Positions 22,548 through 32,936 of a DNA stretch of 64,000 nucleotides are shown piece by piece. The notes under the pieces were generated by a model. The model was given only the letters and a program-made list of their open reading frames with translations, did not search any database and was not told the DNA's origin. The stretch covers positions 58,883 to 122,882 of the forward strand of contig JAANBC010000031.1 in assembly GCA_014621405.1 (NCBI GenBank). Reading direction: 5' to 3'. The number at the start of each line of letters is the position of its first letter. Position 1 is the stretch's first letter. The DNA comes from Stylonectria norvegica (lineage: Eukaryota > Ascomycota > Sordariomycetes > Hypocreales > Nectriaceae). The position numbers and the translations under genes were made by a program.

Positions 22548-23024
22548 GGCAGCTGAGGTGTCGGTTTGTTCATAATTGAGTAAAGCAGGAGCGCAAAAGC
22601 GAAATCGATAATGTGTTCGAGTGGCGGATTGAACGAAGGATCAAGAGTGATGGTAAAGTTCTAACTTTTTTGCGACGCGATGCTTTGCTGGGTGAGGGAC
22701 GAGGTGGAGATGGCGGGGTGTGGGACTCTGTTTCTGTGGATAAGGTAGTGGAGGGGTCCGGGTCGCAAGCCAAAGCATGCTAACAATTGATGACATAATA
22801 GTTCAGTTTGTATGTACTTTCTAGAGAGAGCGTAGTAGGTACTAGTCAACTTTCAACATCTACGAACAGAAGTGTTGCCACGGAGACTTGCGATCAGTAT
22901 ATCTACATATTGACTGTATGTAGCCTACAACTATTCATAATTGAACATATCAAAGGGCTCAGTTATACTCAGAACCATCCCCAGAGCGCTGTAACATCTC
23001 CAAACTCTACAGATTACCCCAGCA
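22548..23024. other. intergenic: TFC3 promoter
   Basis: This spacer holds the TFC3 upstream region and the 3' end of the next minus-strand gene. No gene is recognised. Confidence 0.5.
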
Positions 23025-24020
23025 TCAAGCCCCCGCCAACTTCGACTGTTCATGCTCTCGTATCCTCCTGTATGCGTCGACAACTTCCGTCCTCACCACT
23101 TTCAGCTCCTCGCGCCGTCTTAAACTTCCAGAGGCTTTAGGCACGTTGGCCACGTCCACGGCAGCGCCTATACGCAGCACCTTCTTGTTAAGCTCCGGGG
23201 GCGCCTTGGCCGTATCGTGCAGGCCGATCTTCGCTTCTCCTCTCTTCTTTTTGAGCTCCGCCCACGGATCATCGTCGTCGGCCTGTCCGCGCCGCCGCTT
23301 CTTCTTTTTACCTGTTCCTCCTTCTTCCGCCTCGGCCGCGACTGGCATGATGCCGGCAGGGTTTTCGTCCATTTCCTTTTCCGCGGCCAGCTCAATATCC
23401 TCCTCCCTTTGGTCCTTTATCTTGAGTTCCTCGGCGTGCCATTGATCGTAAAGCTTGTGCATCTTGCGTTCTTTACGAGTTCGGCGAACCTTGATGCCGA
23501 GCTCATCCTTTCCATCCTTGATAGCTGTCTTCTTGGCGAGGCCCGCCACCGGCAAAGCGGCATTCACGCGGAACGAGAATGACCTCAGATCTTCACCAGG
23601 TTGGATTTTGGGCACCTCGACCTTCTCCTTTACTACTGGTTTGCCGTCGTTGCCGTCGTCGAGTCCAGATCTAAACTTTACCCCCTGCGCATGAGCCATG
23701 AGTCTCTTGAACGACCGCGGCACATCGTCGTCTTTGTTTGCTCTTTTGTTACGCTTCCGCGATGCTCTCGTCTCTTCTGGGGCGGCTGAAGACTTCTTTG
23801 CGGGCACTTGTTGATTTGCTCCGTATTTCTTCCCTCCCTTGGATCCTTTCTGGGGTTTTCCCTGAGGCTTTGATAGTACAGGAAGGGGTCGTGCCCGCTC
23901 CGTCGGGGGGAGGTTGAACCTGCAAGTACGAGCATTAGAAATTGTCATCGCATGCAAAACGGGGGAGCTGGCTCACTCTGAATCGTCGTCCCCCCTCTTC
24001 CTCTTGTGTTTGTGGGGCAT
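23025..24020 (-). CDS. conserved basic, charged fungal protein (likely nuclear/nucleolar)
   Basis: Exons 24020-23977 and 23919-23025 encode 312 residues beginning MPHKHKRKRGDDDSEFNLPPTERARPLPV. The intron has GTGAGC and TTGCAG borders and the join restores Glu at the seam. Features are a short basic N-terminal tract, a FKRLMAHAQG segment, a charged middle with KKKKRRRG, and a C-terminal block DPWAELKKKRGEAKIGLHDTA leading to GSLRRREELKVVR. Long helical charged stretches suggest coiled coil. I do not recognise a catalytic domain. Composition and the KKKKRRRG cluster suggest a nuclear, perhaps ribosome-assembly, role, but this is inference. It lies head-to-tail downstream of nothing obvious and is divergent from the AIM6-like gene. 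Confidence 0.85.
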
Positions 24021-24703
24021 GGCTGTATGTCTCGGATCTGCTTCGACTGCGGGCGACTTGGAAACTGCGCACTCGGTGCTCGGTGTCGTTGAATCTAGAG
24101 ACTAGATGCGATTTGTTGGTGCCCGTGGTGTTGTTCAAGACAGACTTCATGCGCTAGAAGCTTCAATTCGGTGGAAGAATTTCATCAAGTTTTGTACCTT
24201 ATCGGTGTCCATGGATCCATGTCTTATCTTAGCGCGTCCTCTTCTCCCGGTGGATCCATGCCCGCCCAATCAGGCAAAGGCTAGTCCTTGTGCAGCGCTA
24301 ATTCCCCTGCGTGGAAACAAGGTTGCTTCGGTGCCAAGCAACAAATTGCCAGGATGGCCAGGGACGAGAACCTCAATCTTCAGTTTGGCGCTCAAGCTGC
24401 AGCATCTCCCATCCAGAACGGCATCTTATCTTTGCCCGATCATTCTTGCTACATATGGCATTGGCACGAACACAAAACACTGGAACTGTATCCATTTCCA
24501 TGTCGGGGCAAAAGACGGAGAACATAGCCGAGACAGAGACAGCTTCTGTGGGGCAGCCCGCGGCTACCGAACATTCGACCAACATGGACGACGTGACGAG
24601 ATCCAGTTTGTTGCGACGGCAATGAACGTTGAGGCTCTGCACAACAGCTCGACTTTCCATGGAGTTGGCTGGCAAAAAAACCCTTGATGTTGAACCACAA
24701 ACA
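24021..24703. other. divergent intergenic region
   Basis: About 680 bp between two divergent start codons. Several open frames cross it but none resembles a known family. Probably promoters and leaders only. Confidence 0.45.
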
Positions 24704-25778
24704 ATGCCTACTCGGTACGGAACTATGGGGGATCTGGCCACTTGCCATCCCCGCTCACTAACGAACTGCTCTGCCTCGCGTGTTATTCTGATGGCCTTCT
24801 CGTAAGTTATCGAACTTAGGATCCGACATAGAGCGTTTTGTTCTGACACGCCAGAGCACTATTGCAATACTTTTAACATCGATTCTTTCCCTCGCTCCGA
24901 TTATCTGGAGCTCCCAGGAAGCTGCGTTACTACCGACTTCGTTCGGAGTCAGCCCTAATCGCGACCTCAGTATTCTACGCCCATTTCCTTGTCATTCACA
25001 CAACGACTACTGGAGAAGGACACCGCTACAATCTGCAATCCTCATGGGTTGTATTGGTGTCGAGGCCGATGTGTGGGCTTATGGTGATGAGCTCTATGTT
25101 GCCCACGATAGGGGAACAATGACACCAAATCAGACCTTATCTGCGGTTTATCTCGATCCTCTCCTAGAAATGCTCGAAGGCAAGAACTTCACGTCGGATA
25201 CAGCTTTATCTTCCCGGGGGCTTTACGACCTTGACCCTAGTCAAACTGTGGTTATGTTGGTGGATATCAAATCAGACGTCGATGTTACATGGCGCCTTCT
25301 GCTGGATAAGTTGAAGCCTCTCCGCGAACGAGGGTTGCTGAGCCATTTCAACGACCAAGGTCTCATTATTGGGGCCATCACAGTTGTCGGAACAGGGAAT
25401 ACACTTCTTGGATCAGTCATGAAGTATAACCCACACCGGAATGTCTTCCTCGATGCGCCGTTAGCCGACTTGGATGGCGGCACGTTCGATGCATCCAATT
25501 CGTACTACGCCAGCGTTTCTTTCCGACACTCGATTGGGCGTGTCGGATCTGCAGGACTCTCACCATCACAGCTTCACAAGCTAAGAGCACAGATAAAGGA
25601 GGCTCACCGCCGAGGACTCAAGGTGCGGTATTGGGGTATGCCTTGGTGGCCGATGCACAGAAGAAATCAAGTCTGGGATATCCTTCTCGACGAGGGCGTT
25701 GACGTTCTCAATGTCGATGACCTGGATGGAGCCAGGGAGGCCTACTTCAAATGGTATGCTCCGGAAGACCAAAAGTAG
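24704..25778 (+). CDS. AIM6: AIM6-like PLC/GDPD-type phosphodiesterase, membrane-anchored
   Basis: Exons 24704-24801 and 24857-25778 give 339 residues. Joining at GTAAGT ... CCAGAG|C restores frame and builds an N-terminal hydrophobic anchor (VILMAFSTIAILLTSILSLAPIIW, split over the seam). The fold is the TIM-barrel phosphodiesterase type: the HSHNDYWRR motif (His79, His81) supplies the catalytic His, GVEADVW (Glu102, Asp104) metal ligands, and YVAHD a second His. C-terminal GLKVRYWGMPWW and VDVLNVDDLDGAR complete the barrel. AIM6 of yeast affects mitochondrial inheritance; its substrate is unknown. An alternative start is ATG 24725, and a neighbouring AG at 24853-24854 would break the frame. 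Confidence 0.82.
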
Positions 25779-26205
25779 TAACCTGGAGAACCAAGAATTC
25801 CTGGGATTTCATCTCGTGTACATCTTGCTTTTATTACCAGCCGTCAATTTCGGTGACAACGGCTTCGGTCATCAGCTCTCCATTACCATATAATGTTCGT
25901 CACTTCAGCGATGGAGAAGAATTGCCGAGTCTCCGGAGTATCGCCGAGTGCGCATTCGGTATTTCCTGGCGTCGGAAGGAGGGGAAACCGCCCCCGCTGA
26001 TCAGAGTGTCATCATGGAACGCATCCGGTGACGGCGTATAAAGCGACGTTGTGAAAAGGTACCCATTTTCCGGGCTTCCCTTCGATAACTAAAAACTTGT
26101 GGCTGATTTGCATTCCTCGCCGTCCAGAACTATCCCAGAACAATCTGGACCATCTGTCTGTTAACACACAATACTCCAGCTGCATTAATATTGTTGATCG
26201 TGGCA
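25779..26205. other. intergenic: cyanase promoter
   Basis: This 427-bp spacer lies between the AIM6-like stop and the cyanase start. No gene is seen. Confidence 0.5.
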
Positions 26206-26827
26206 ATGGCGAACGAAGGACGAATTGCGACGCTTGATGTAAGGAATAGGCTTTGTCATTTGCCCACATGGCTTAAACCAGCTCACCTAATTTGCAGTCA
26301 ACCGTCGCCGACAGGCTCCCTGCCTACTCCAAGGCGCTTTTCGATGGGAAAGCGGCGAAAGGGTTGAGCTTCGAGGCCATCGGAAAGCACCTCGGGCGCA
26401 GTGAGGTTGCCTGTGCGGCATTGTTTTATGGCCAGGCCACGGCGTCGACCGAGGACATCGAGCAGCTATCACAGCTTCTAGACTTGCCCAAAGAGTCCCT
26501 TGCAGCTCAGATGACTGGGTTCCCGGATCGCGGCAGGGCAGGGCCCATGCCCCCTGTTGAGCCTCTCATCTACAGACTGTATGAGATTGTGCAGAACTAC
26601 GGTTATGCCTACAAGGCTATCTTGAACGAGAAGTTTGGAGATGGCATCATGAGTGCCATCTGCTTCTCGACAACAGTAGAGAAGGAGGTTGACGACGCGG
26701 GTGCCCCCTGGGTGGTCATCACGCTGAAGGGGAAATGGTACTTTAGTCACTCCCTTACATGTATTCTCTTCGTTCTCTGCGATAATGCTAATCAACTCTT
26801 CTAGGCTCCCTTTCAGTCGTTTCTAGT
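26206..26827 (+). CDS. CYN1: cyanate hydratase (cyanase)
   Basis: Cyanase converts cyanate and bicarbonate to ammonia and carbon dioxide, protecting from and using cyanate as a nitrogen source. Exons 26206-26238, 26298-26737 and 26806-26827 give 164 residues, usual length. An N-terminal helical domain (AYSKALFDGKAAKGLSFEAI) is followed by the catalytic C-terminus. Arg104, Glu107 (YRLYEIVQNYG) and Ser130 (GDGIMSAI) keep the spacing of the catalytic Arg96/Glu99/Ser122 of the E. coli enzyme. The last exon is only 22 nt and completes the conserved end GKWLPFSRF. The first exon is 33 nt. Both small exons are needed for an intact protein. Confidence 0.96.
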
Positions 26828-27378
26828 GGGATAGTGGAGAGAGCGCCACGCGTTCACGATGTCGGATGTGTCGTAGATGGTCAACTCTTACTCATGGCTG
26901 CCGACTGCTCCAAGTGCTCAGTAAATCATCTTAATAAAGACGCGCTTGTTCAAACCATGGCTTATGACCGGTTCATCCGCCGTTTTTGGCTACGGGATCA
27001 TCCGAGTCCAACGGCGGGTACGCCGAGGCAGTGAAGAACAATACTACTACACAATATTAAGCTACGACCAACCCCTTTCCACCACACATTGAAACTCGTT
27101 GGTTCACCACAGCCATTTCTTTCTTGCAACTCGATGAGTGAACAATCACTTCTTGCCTCACTTTTCCAGCCATTTTTACTGATTTAGCAGATGGTGGCAA
27201 CCCGAGCGCGCTCAGGCCGTATCACACGATATTCATTTCCCTTGTCCGACAACAACAATAGGATGGGAATAATATGAAGCACTACGCACGGTCACAACTC
27301 CCACCGATGACTTTCGGTACGGTTGAAGGACGCGGTGGAACAGCTGTCAACAGACGGAATTAGAGCAGCTTCGAATGG
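26828..27378. other. intergenic: cyanase 3' flank and pheromone gene upstream region
   Basis: No gene is recognised. The open frame at 26834-27034 is a continuation past the cyanase stop and resembles nothing. Confidence 0.5.
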
Positions 27379-27384
27379 TATAAA
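27379..27384 (+). promoter_or_regulatory. TATA box of the pheromone-precursor gene
   Basis: An exact TATAAA lies 142 bp upstream of the ATG. A pyrimidine-rich, G-poor leader (from about 27420, CATCACCCCATCAAC...) follows at a fitting distance. That is typical of strongly expressed fungal genes, and it places the in-frame ATG at 27395 before the likely transcript start. Confidence 0.6.
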
Positions 27385-27520
27385 GAGGAGGACGATGGCC
27401 CTCCTGGAAGAGACTTTTTTAGACATCACCCCATCAACATTCACTCACTTCACTCTTTCCACCATTCTCAACTCCGAGTATTCACCGACTTTCTTAAGTC
27501 TATCAACCCCAGCTTTCAAG

Positions 27521-27700
27521 ATGCCTTCCGTCAAGAACACCAACGCCAACTCCCCCGGCTACCCTCTCGGCTGCAACGTCATGGCCAAGCCCCAGACCCA
27601 GCAGGGCAGCCCCGGATACCCTCTTGGCTGCAACGTCATGGCCAAGCCCCAGCCTCACCAGGGCAGCCCGGGCTACCCCCTCGGCTGCACTGTCATGTAA
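27521..27700 (+). CDS. putative lipopeptide mating-pheromone precursor with three CaaX-bearing repeats
   Basis: A 59-residue intronless frame starts MPSVKNTNAN. Then come three units of SPGYPLGC[N/T]VM, at 27551, 27608 and 27665 (57-nt period), joined by AKPQTQQG and AKPQPHQG. The chain ends in CTVM, a CaaX box for farnesylation, -AAX cleavage and carboxymethylation as in a-factor-type pheromones. The MPS start is shared with several ascomycete precursors. Repeated LGC(S/T)VM-like units define the hybrid (h-type) precursors known from Trichoderma reesei, but no Lys-Arg Kex2 site is present here. Changes between units in the core are all synonymous (for example TCC/AGC Ser, GGC/GGA, CTC/CTT), and only the linkers differ. 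An in-frame ATG at 27395 would add 42 residues but probably precedes the transcript start. Confidence 0.75.
   Translation: MPSVKNTNANSPGYPLGCNVMAKPQTQQGSPGYPLGCNVMAKPQPHQGSPGYPLGCTVM
27551..27697 (+). repeat. 57-bp coding tandem repeat, 2.6 units
   Basis: Two full 19-codon units begin at 27551 and 27608, and a third partial unit of 11 codons begins at 27665. Units differ at scattered third positions and at two linker codons. This is a protein-coding repeat, not a CRISPR or satellite array. Confidence 0.9.
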
Positions 27701-28649
27701 AACCCTCTCTTCGAGAACGCGCTCCAGCGGGTGAGGAGCATGCAATGGCGAGACCACAACGACAACATTGTCAACGACTACATCTGAGACGATAGCCAAC
27801 CCGCCACCTTGGTGCCAAGAACAAGAGGCATGCAACTACACGACTTCGACCGCCACCAGACAACCACACCACGGCCCGAGTGCCCGCAGCGCAATCAGAG
27901 GAGGATATGGAGCTGAAAACTGGAACTCGAATACCACTGGCTTGTAACATTGTTTTCAACATTCGGCTTTGGGTGACGGGACGCCGCCACTCATGGTCAT
28001 TTTTTCAGACTGCGGCCTTCGTCCTTTGGGATGGACAGGACAAGTGCGAGCTTGTCGGGAGCGCTGCAAAGGGGATGTTCATTCTTGTCTTATCATACTT
28101 GATCTTATAATCTTCTCAATACAAGCCTTTGGAGACTAAAACCCTGTAAATGTGATTTCTTGTTCTTGACCTGTGACTAACCGAATCGTTTCACTTGAAT
28201 CTAAGTTTCAACCAAGTTTCCTAAGTAACAATCGCGAAAAGCACAGTTGAGGATAGATAAGTTCGCGGTTAACAGCAAGGAATCACTATATATAAAGAAA
28301 GTACGCTTTATCTTGAATATAGAAGCAAATATTTCAACACATAGTGCAGTCAATTCAAGTTGTTCGAGGCCAATTTTCGAAACATATTCATGCAAGTTCA
28401 AGTTGACACTCGTTACCCTGTAGAAACTAGAAAGTGGCCCAATGAGCACCGATTAAACTCAGATGTGGATAGCCCACTCTATCCGCGTGCCCCCAAGAAC
28501 GGCCCCGCTAAAAAAAAGTCCAGGCGGTGTGCATATCCCGCGGCAGAATTCTCGAGATTTTTCGCACCTGCAACTGTGCGACAGGCAGAGAAAGCTCCGT
28601 CTAGTACAACACCCGCCAACTCAAACAACCCCTGCACAGCACTTTCACA
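27701..28649. other. intergenic: pheromone gene 3' region and EBP2 promoter
   Basis: The first part is probably the long 3' UTR of the pheromone transcript. The middle (28100-28400) is AT-rich. No further gene is recognised. Confidence 0.45.
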
Positions 28650-29983
28650 ATGGTTACGAAAAGCAAACTGCGCCTTGCGCTCAATGCCGAGAAGGGAACT
28701 GACTTCAAGAAGCTCAAGCAGAAGAAGAAGCAGAAGGAGGCGGCAAAGCTGAAGAAGTCCGCCAGCGGCGGGGCACCTGAAGATAGCGCAGAGGACGACG
28801 ATGTCGAGATTGCCGAGGCTGCACCTGTGGACGAAGATGTCGAAGACGAAGACGAGGATGAGGAGGAGAATGAGGTTTGTCTCCGCGTGCAATTGCCCGA
28901 CGGACCAGAACTTGCCTATTGACATGGCCAATTGCAGATCGACTTAGACGGCGTGGACGACAGCGACACCTCCGAATCCTCAGTCGAGCTCGCAGAAAAG
29001 ATACCCTGGAAGTCCTCAAAAAAGGCCCCCAAACCGGTCGAGGAGGACCTCGACGACGAAGACGAAGATGACGAGGAAATCCCCATGTCCGATATTGAAG
29101 ATCTCGACGACGAAGACAAGGAGGATCTCATCCCCCACCAGCGCCTCACCATCAACAACACCACCGCCCTCCTCGCCTCCCTGGCCCGCATCGCCCTCCC
29201 TACCGACAAGTCCGTCCCCTTCGCCACCCACCAGACCATCGTCGCCGCTGACGAGACCGCCGACGCCATCCCCGACGTCTCCGACGATCTCCAGCGCGAG
29301 CTGGCCTTTTACTCTCAGAGCCTCGAGGCCGTGCGCAAGGCGCGCACCAAGCTTCGCGCCGAGGGCGTGCCCTTTTCCCGTCCCAAGGACTACTTCGCCG
29401 AGATGGTCAAGGAGGACGAGCACATGGACAAGATCAAGGCCAAGCTCGTCGAGGAGGCGTCCAACAAGAAGGCTGCCGGGGAGGCCCGCAAGCTGCGCGA
29501 CCTGAAGAAGTTTGGAAAGTCGGTGCAGATCGCCAAGTTGCAGGAGCGACAAAAGTCAAAGCGTGACACCCTAGACAAGATCAAGACGCTGAAGCGAAGT
29601 ACGTTTTCTCCCCCCTACACTTTACTCTCGCTCGAATGTTAACATCTCTTCCCCCCACAGAGCGTCAAGAGTCTAGCGGCGACGTCGGCACCAAGGAGGC
29701 CGATATATTCGACGTGGGCGTCGAGAGCGAGATCAAGAAGCACAACGAGAAGCGTTCGGGCGCAGGCCGGGGCACCCTTGGCGGCGGCAACAACAACAAG
29801 CGGACCAAGAAGAACGAAAAGTTCGGCTTCGGCGGCAAGAAGCGCAACATTAAGTCGGGCGACGCCATGAGCTCGGGCGACTTGAGCGGCTTCGATCCCA
29901 AGACGATGAAGGCGGGCGGCAAGAGCAGAGTCACCAAGACGCGGCCGGGCAAGAACAGGAGGAAGTCGATGGGAGGCAAGTAG
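28650..29983 (+). CDS. EBP2: rRNA-processing protein EBP2 (60S ribosome assembly)
   Basis: EBP2 is a nucleolar factor for 27S pre-rRNA processing and 60S assembly. Exons 28650-28874, 28938-29598 and 29661-29983 give 402 residues. The N-terminus (MVTKSKLRLALNAEKGTDFK) and Lys-rich tract precede two acidic tracts. The conserved EBP2 region runs from INNTTALLASLARIAL through RELAFYSQSLEAV, GVPFSRPKDYFAEMVK and EEHM-type charged helices to the IFDVGVESE motif. A Gly/Lys-rich C-terminal tail ends GKNRRKSMGGK. Donors are GTTTGT and GTACGT. The stop lies tail-to-tail with samB across about 1.1 kb. Confidence 0.95.
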
Positions 29984-31064
29984 AGGATATATCCTGGGGA
30001 GATAGTGGAAGCACTTTGTTTAGGTGTATGGGCATTTAGTTGCGCAATAGAGTACTGGCGTTTCCGGCCTTGGAGTGTAAAAATTGAACCCATTTGCTTG
30101 CGACGAATGTACTTTGGTGTTTCTATGCGTTGAACGACGTGTACGGCCTGCTGTTTTGTTAGCGATGATCTTTGAATATGGGTTGAATCCGAGTTGAATC
30201 TACTACATCGATTCCATACAAGACCCAAAACTATGTGGTCTCATGATTCAACCATGTTACATACCTAGGTAGATTATACAATCCATATTTATCGAGGCAG
30301 ATATCCCGACGAGCCCTATTCGATACAATATACGAAACCTGTTATGGACCTCATACATCGAAAGCTCTACAATATGTTGAGAACGTCACATCAACCATGG
30401 TGCAAAGCACAAAGAGCAAGTAACTTGAGAGCGAATAATATTTGTTTCGAATTCGTTAGTCCATTCATCTATACCAAAAGGAATTATGTAGAAGATTTCG
30501 ACTGTCGACGGTTCGTTCGCCACAGTCGACCCTGATGGTGATAATTCCATGCAGAACCTATCCATGCCCAAGCGGATATCTCATCCACCAAACATCATGG
30601 GCGCAAGAGGCCTGCGTCAGAGCCTCACCTTCTCCGGGCCCAATCATAGTCGGGCCTCGGCCCCTTTCACATGACCTCGAAGGACGCGGCCCTCTGTGAA
30701 TCTCTTGCGACTATCTATATACACACACTAATAACGTCGTCCGTTGCGTACCTCGTCCAAAAGCCAACAGGAGGCGAGGTACAGATCCGCCATGGTTTGG
30801 AACGCGGAGAGAGGGAAAAGAAAACAGCGCCAAAACAAAATGAGAGGCCCCTCTGAAAAATGCCCAATTCAACATTTCATGCCCAGCCAGTTACGCCATT
30901 AACCCTGTGGTATCGAGAGGAAACGCCATGCGCTGATGGCAAACGCTTTGCTGTGCAATGCTTTGCTTTTGCAAACTTGGAATAACATTGTGTGAAACAT
31001 GCATTTCGCCGCAGAGTGCGCCGAGTCGAGGCTGTCGTGATACATCGTGTGACGTGGCAACGGC
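29984..31064. other. convergent intergenic region (EBP2 / samB)
   Basis: AT-rich stretches around 30150-30560 hold the two 3' UTRs. No gene is recognised. Confidence 0.45.
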
Positions 31065-32936
31065 CTACTGTGTAGCCGCAACGCACCAGTGACGATGGAA
31101 CGCCCAGGCACTCTTCTGGCACTCTTTGCTGCAGTATTTGGTCCGGCGACATCGACGGCATTTGGCAAACTGGCGTGTGTATTCCTCCCACTTCCCACAC
31201 TGGTAGTAGGCGCATTGTCGAATGCCTCCCCTAGTGTCGTCCTTCCGGCACAGATTCCTCATCACGACGCCAGCCCAGTACTGCATATCAGTGCTGTGGT
31301 ACCGAACGGTGAACTTCTCGACCAGCGGGAAGAGGTTGAACTCGTTGGGCAGCAGGTACTCCTCGTCATCCTCGTCATCATCCATAACTTCGTCCAGGAC
31401 CTCTTCCTCGCCGTCCAGCACCGCGAGCTCTTTTCCAATCTTCAATCTCGGGACCAGATGACTCTTCTGGAAGTAGGAACGGAGGCCGCAGTATTTTGAG
31501 ACGTATGCCAGAAGTTGCAGTGACATGAGAACGTCCTCTTCGCGAGGCATGGCGGCGAGCATCTGGGGATTGGGAACGAAGTGTCGATCGAGGAGATAGC
31601 GTGGTACCGTCGAGGTTGGCAAGGGGGGTTGTGGTGGAGTGACCATGGTGGGACGGTTTGGCGAAAGGCCCATAGTTGGAACCGGCGTGGGAGTGGCGTT
31701 GTTTGCGATGGATCCATCAATTGGAGTGCGATGGGTGATATTGAACGTTCCAGCATCTTGGTGCGTTTCTGACACAGTAGGGGTTGTGAGGTCCAATGCG
31801 GCGCCCGCGAGCATACCCTCGCTATCTTCCATGGTGATGTCCTGGATACCGACGGCAGACTGCATATCTCCGGTGCCAGCCATCTCCGCTTCAGGGGACT
31901 CATCCGAAGGCATGCTGTCTCCATTTATGTCATCGGCGTCGGCGGTGGAGTTTTGATGACGGATAGACGGGCGTCTGCGAGACCGACCCGAAGGTCCCAG
32001 GGTTGATGCTGGCCGAACGGTCGGAGACCGCATCTGGGGCGGCGGTAGTGGCGTCGTAGGAGATGTGGGCTGTGAGTTTAAGTCGGCGGGGCCGAAAGGC
32101 GCCATGGACGCCAGGCGGTCGACGTCACGGACAGGCCGCACGAAACCTTCAACCGTCTCGGTAACGGGCATGGCAGTGGCCAAGGGTTGCATGACCTGGC
32201 GAGGAGTAGATGTGGAAGCGTGGCGGTCATCGGCTGCTCGGAAGCTCTGATGGCGGCTTGGAGTGTAAGCGGGCCGTTCTGAGGCGGTCAATGGGTATTG
32301 GGGAGCAGCGAGAGCGGAATCCAGGGGCTGTTGACCAGCAGCAGTGGATGGGCCGGCGTAGGCGGCCGATACGTCGATGGAGGCCGGAGGGCCCTGCCTT
32401 CGGAACGATCGTTGATCAGGCTCGACGCGGGCAGTGGAGCGGTGTCCGAAGGATGCGGAGCCCTTGGAGCCGCTCCGATGGTCGTGACTCCGATGGCGAT
32501 GATGGTGGTCGTGGATCTGCTTCTGCTTGGCCTCTTCGGCCTTTTCACGACACTTGTCGATGACTTTGATATAATTGTCGAGGATGGTAGCGATGACGGG
32601 AACCATGTCAGCCTCGACGACACGGGTCCGCACATTCTCAGTGCCGCGGACGCCGATATTGACAACACACTGGAAGGCAAGATTCCATTTCCACATGCCC
32701 ATCATATCCTTGCTGCGACCCTGCTTGAGGATGCATACTAGACGCTCGATTCCGCCGTCGACAGTGAGGATATCACGGATGCGAGCCGACGACGTGGTCA
32801 GGTAGGCGAGGTGGTTGAGGGAGTTGATGAGCGGTAACGTGGAAGTGCAATCAAGCGCCCGTCGGTCGTAAAGCGCGGTGGTAATGCCCACCGACGCCTT
32901 GTTGACGTTTGGGATACTAAAGTTGACTTCCCTCAT
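31065..32936 (-). CDS. samB: MYND-type zinc-finger protein samB/MUB1
   Basis: A single exon encodes 623 residues. In Aspergillus samB is needed for normal hyphal and conidiophore morphology. Yeast MUB1 is an adaptor of the Ubr2 ubiquitin ligase that targets Rpn4. The N-terminus (MREVNFSIPNVNKASVGITT) and armadillo-like helices (LINSLNHLAYLTTSSARIRD) match the family start. A His-rich tract (HDHHHRHRSHDH) and a long Ser/Pro/Thr linker follow. The conserved block LAYVSKYCGLRSYFQ leads to an acidic stretch and the MYND finger at residues 575-618, with all Cys and His ligands visible (CAYYQC, CRRCRRTKYCSKEC, HRHWC). It has a long upstream region. Confidence 0.94.
   Translation of the reverse strand: MREVNFSIPNVNKASVGITTALYDRRALDCTSTLPLINSLNHLAYLTTSSARIRDILTVDGGIERLVCILKQGRSKDMMGMWKWNLAFQCVVNIGVRGTENVRTRVVEADMVPVIATILDNYIKVIDKCREKAEEAKQKQIHDHHHRHRSHDHRSGSKGSASFGHRSTARVEPDQRSFRRQGPPASIDVSAAYAGPSTAAGQQPLDSALAAPQYPLTASERPAYTPSRHQSFRAADDRHASTSTPRQVMQPLATAMPVTETVEGFVRPVRDVDRLASMAPFGPADLNSQPTSPTTPLPPPQMRSPTVRPASTLGPSGRSRRRPSIRHQNSTADADDINGDSMPSDESPEAEMAGTGDMQSAVGIQDITMEDSEGMLAGAALDLTTPTVSETHQDAGTFNITHRTPIDGSIANNATPTPVPTMGLSPNRPTMVTPPQPPLPTSTVPRYLLDRHFVPNPQMLAAMPREEDVLMSLQLLAYVSKYCGLRSYFQKSHLVPRLKIGKELAVLDGEEEVLDEVMDDDEDDEEYLLPNEFNLFPLVEKFTVRYHSTDMQYWAGVVMRNLCRKDDTRGGIRQCAYYQCGKWEEYTRQFAKCRRCRRTKYCSKECQKSAWAFHRHWCVAATQ

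Noticed and set aside
24853..24854. AG after the CTGAC branch site as acceptor of the AIM6-like intron
   Set aside because: It puts exon 2 out of frame with the ATG at 24704 and leads to a stop; the next AG at 24855-24856 keeps the frame and completes the membrane anchor.
27395..27520. In-frame upstream ATG extending the pheromone precursor by 42 residues
   Set aside because: It lies only 11 bp after the TATA box, so it should precede the transcript start; the downstream MPS start matches other pheromone precursors.
27551..27697. CRISPR-like or satellite repeat array
   Set aside because: The repeat is coding, in frame with a start and stop, and its differences are mostly synonymous; CRISPR arrays are not expected in a fungal nucleus.
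29016..29552. 178-codon minus-strand frame inside EBP2
   Set aside because: Antisense shadow of conserved EBP2 coding sequence.
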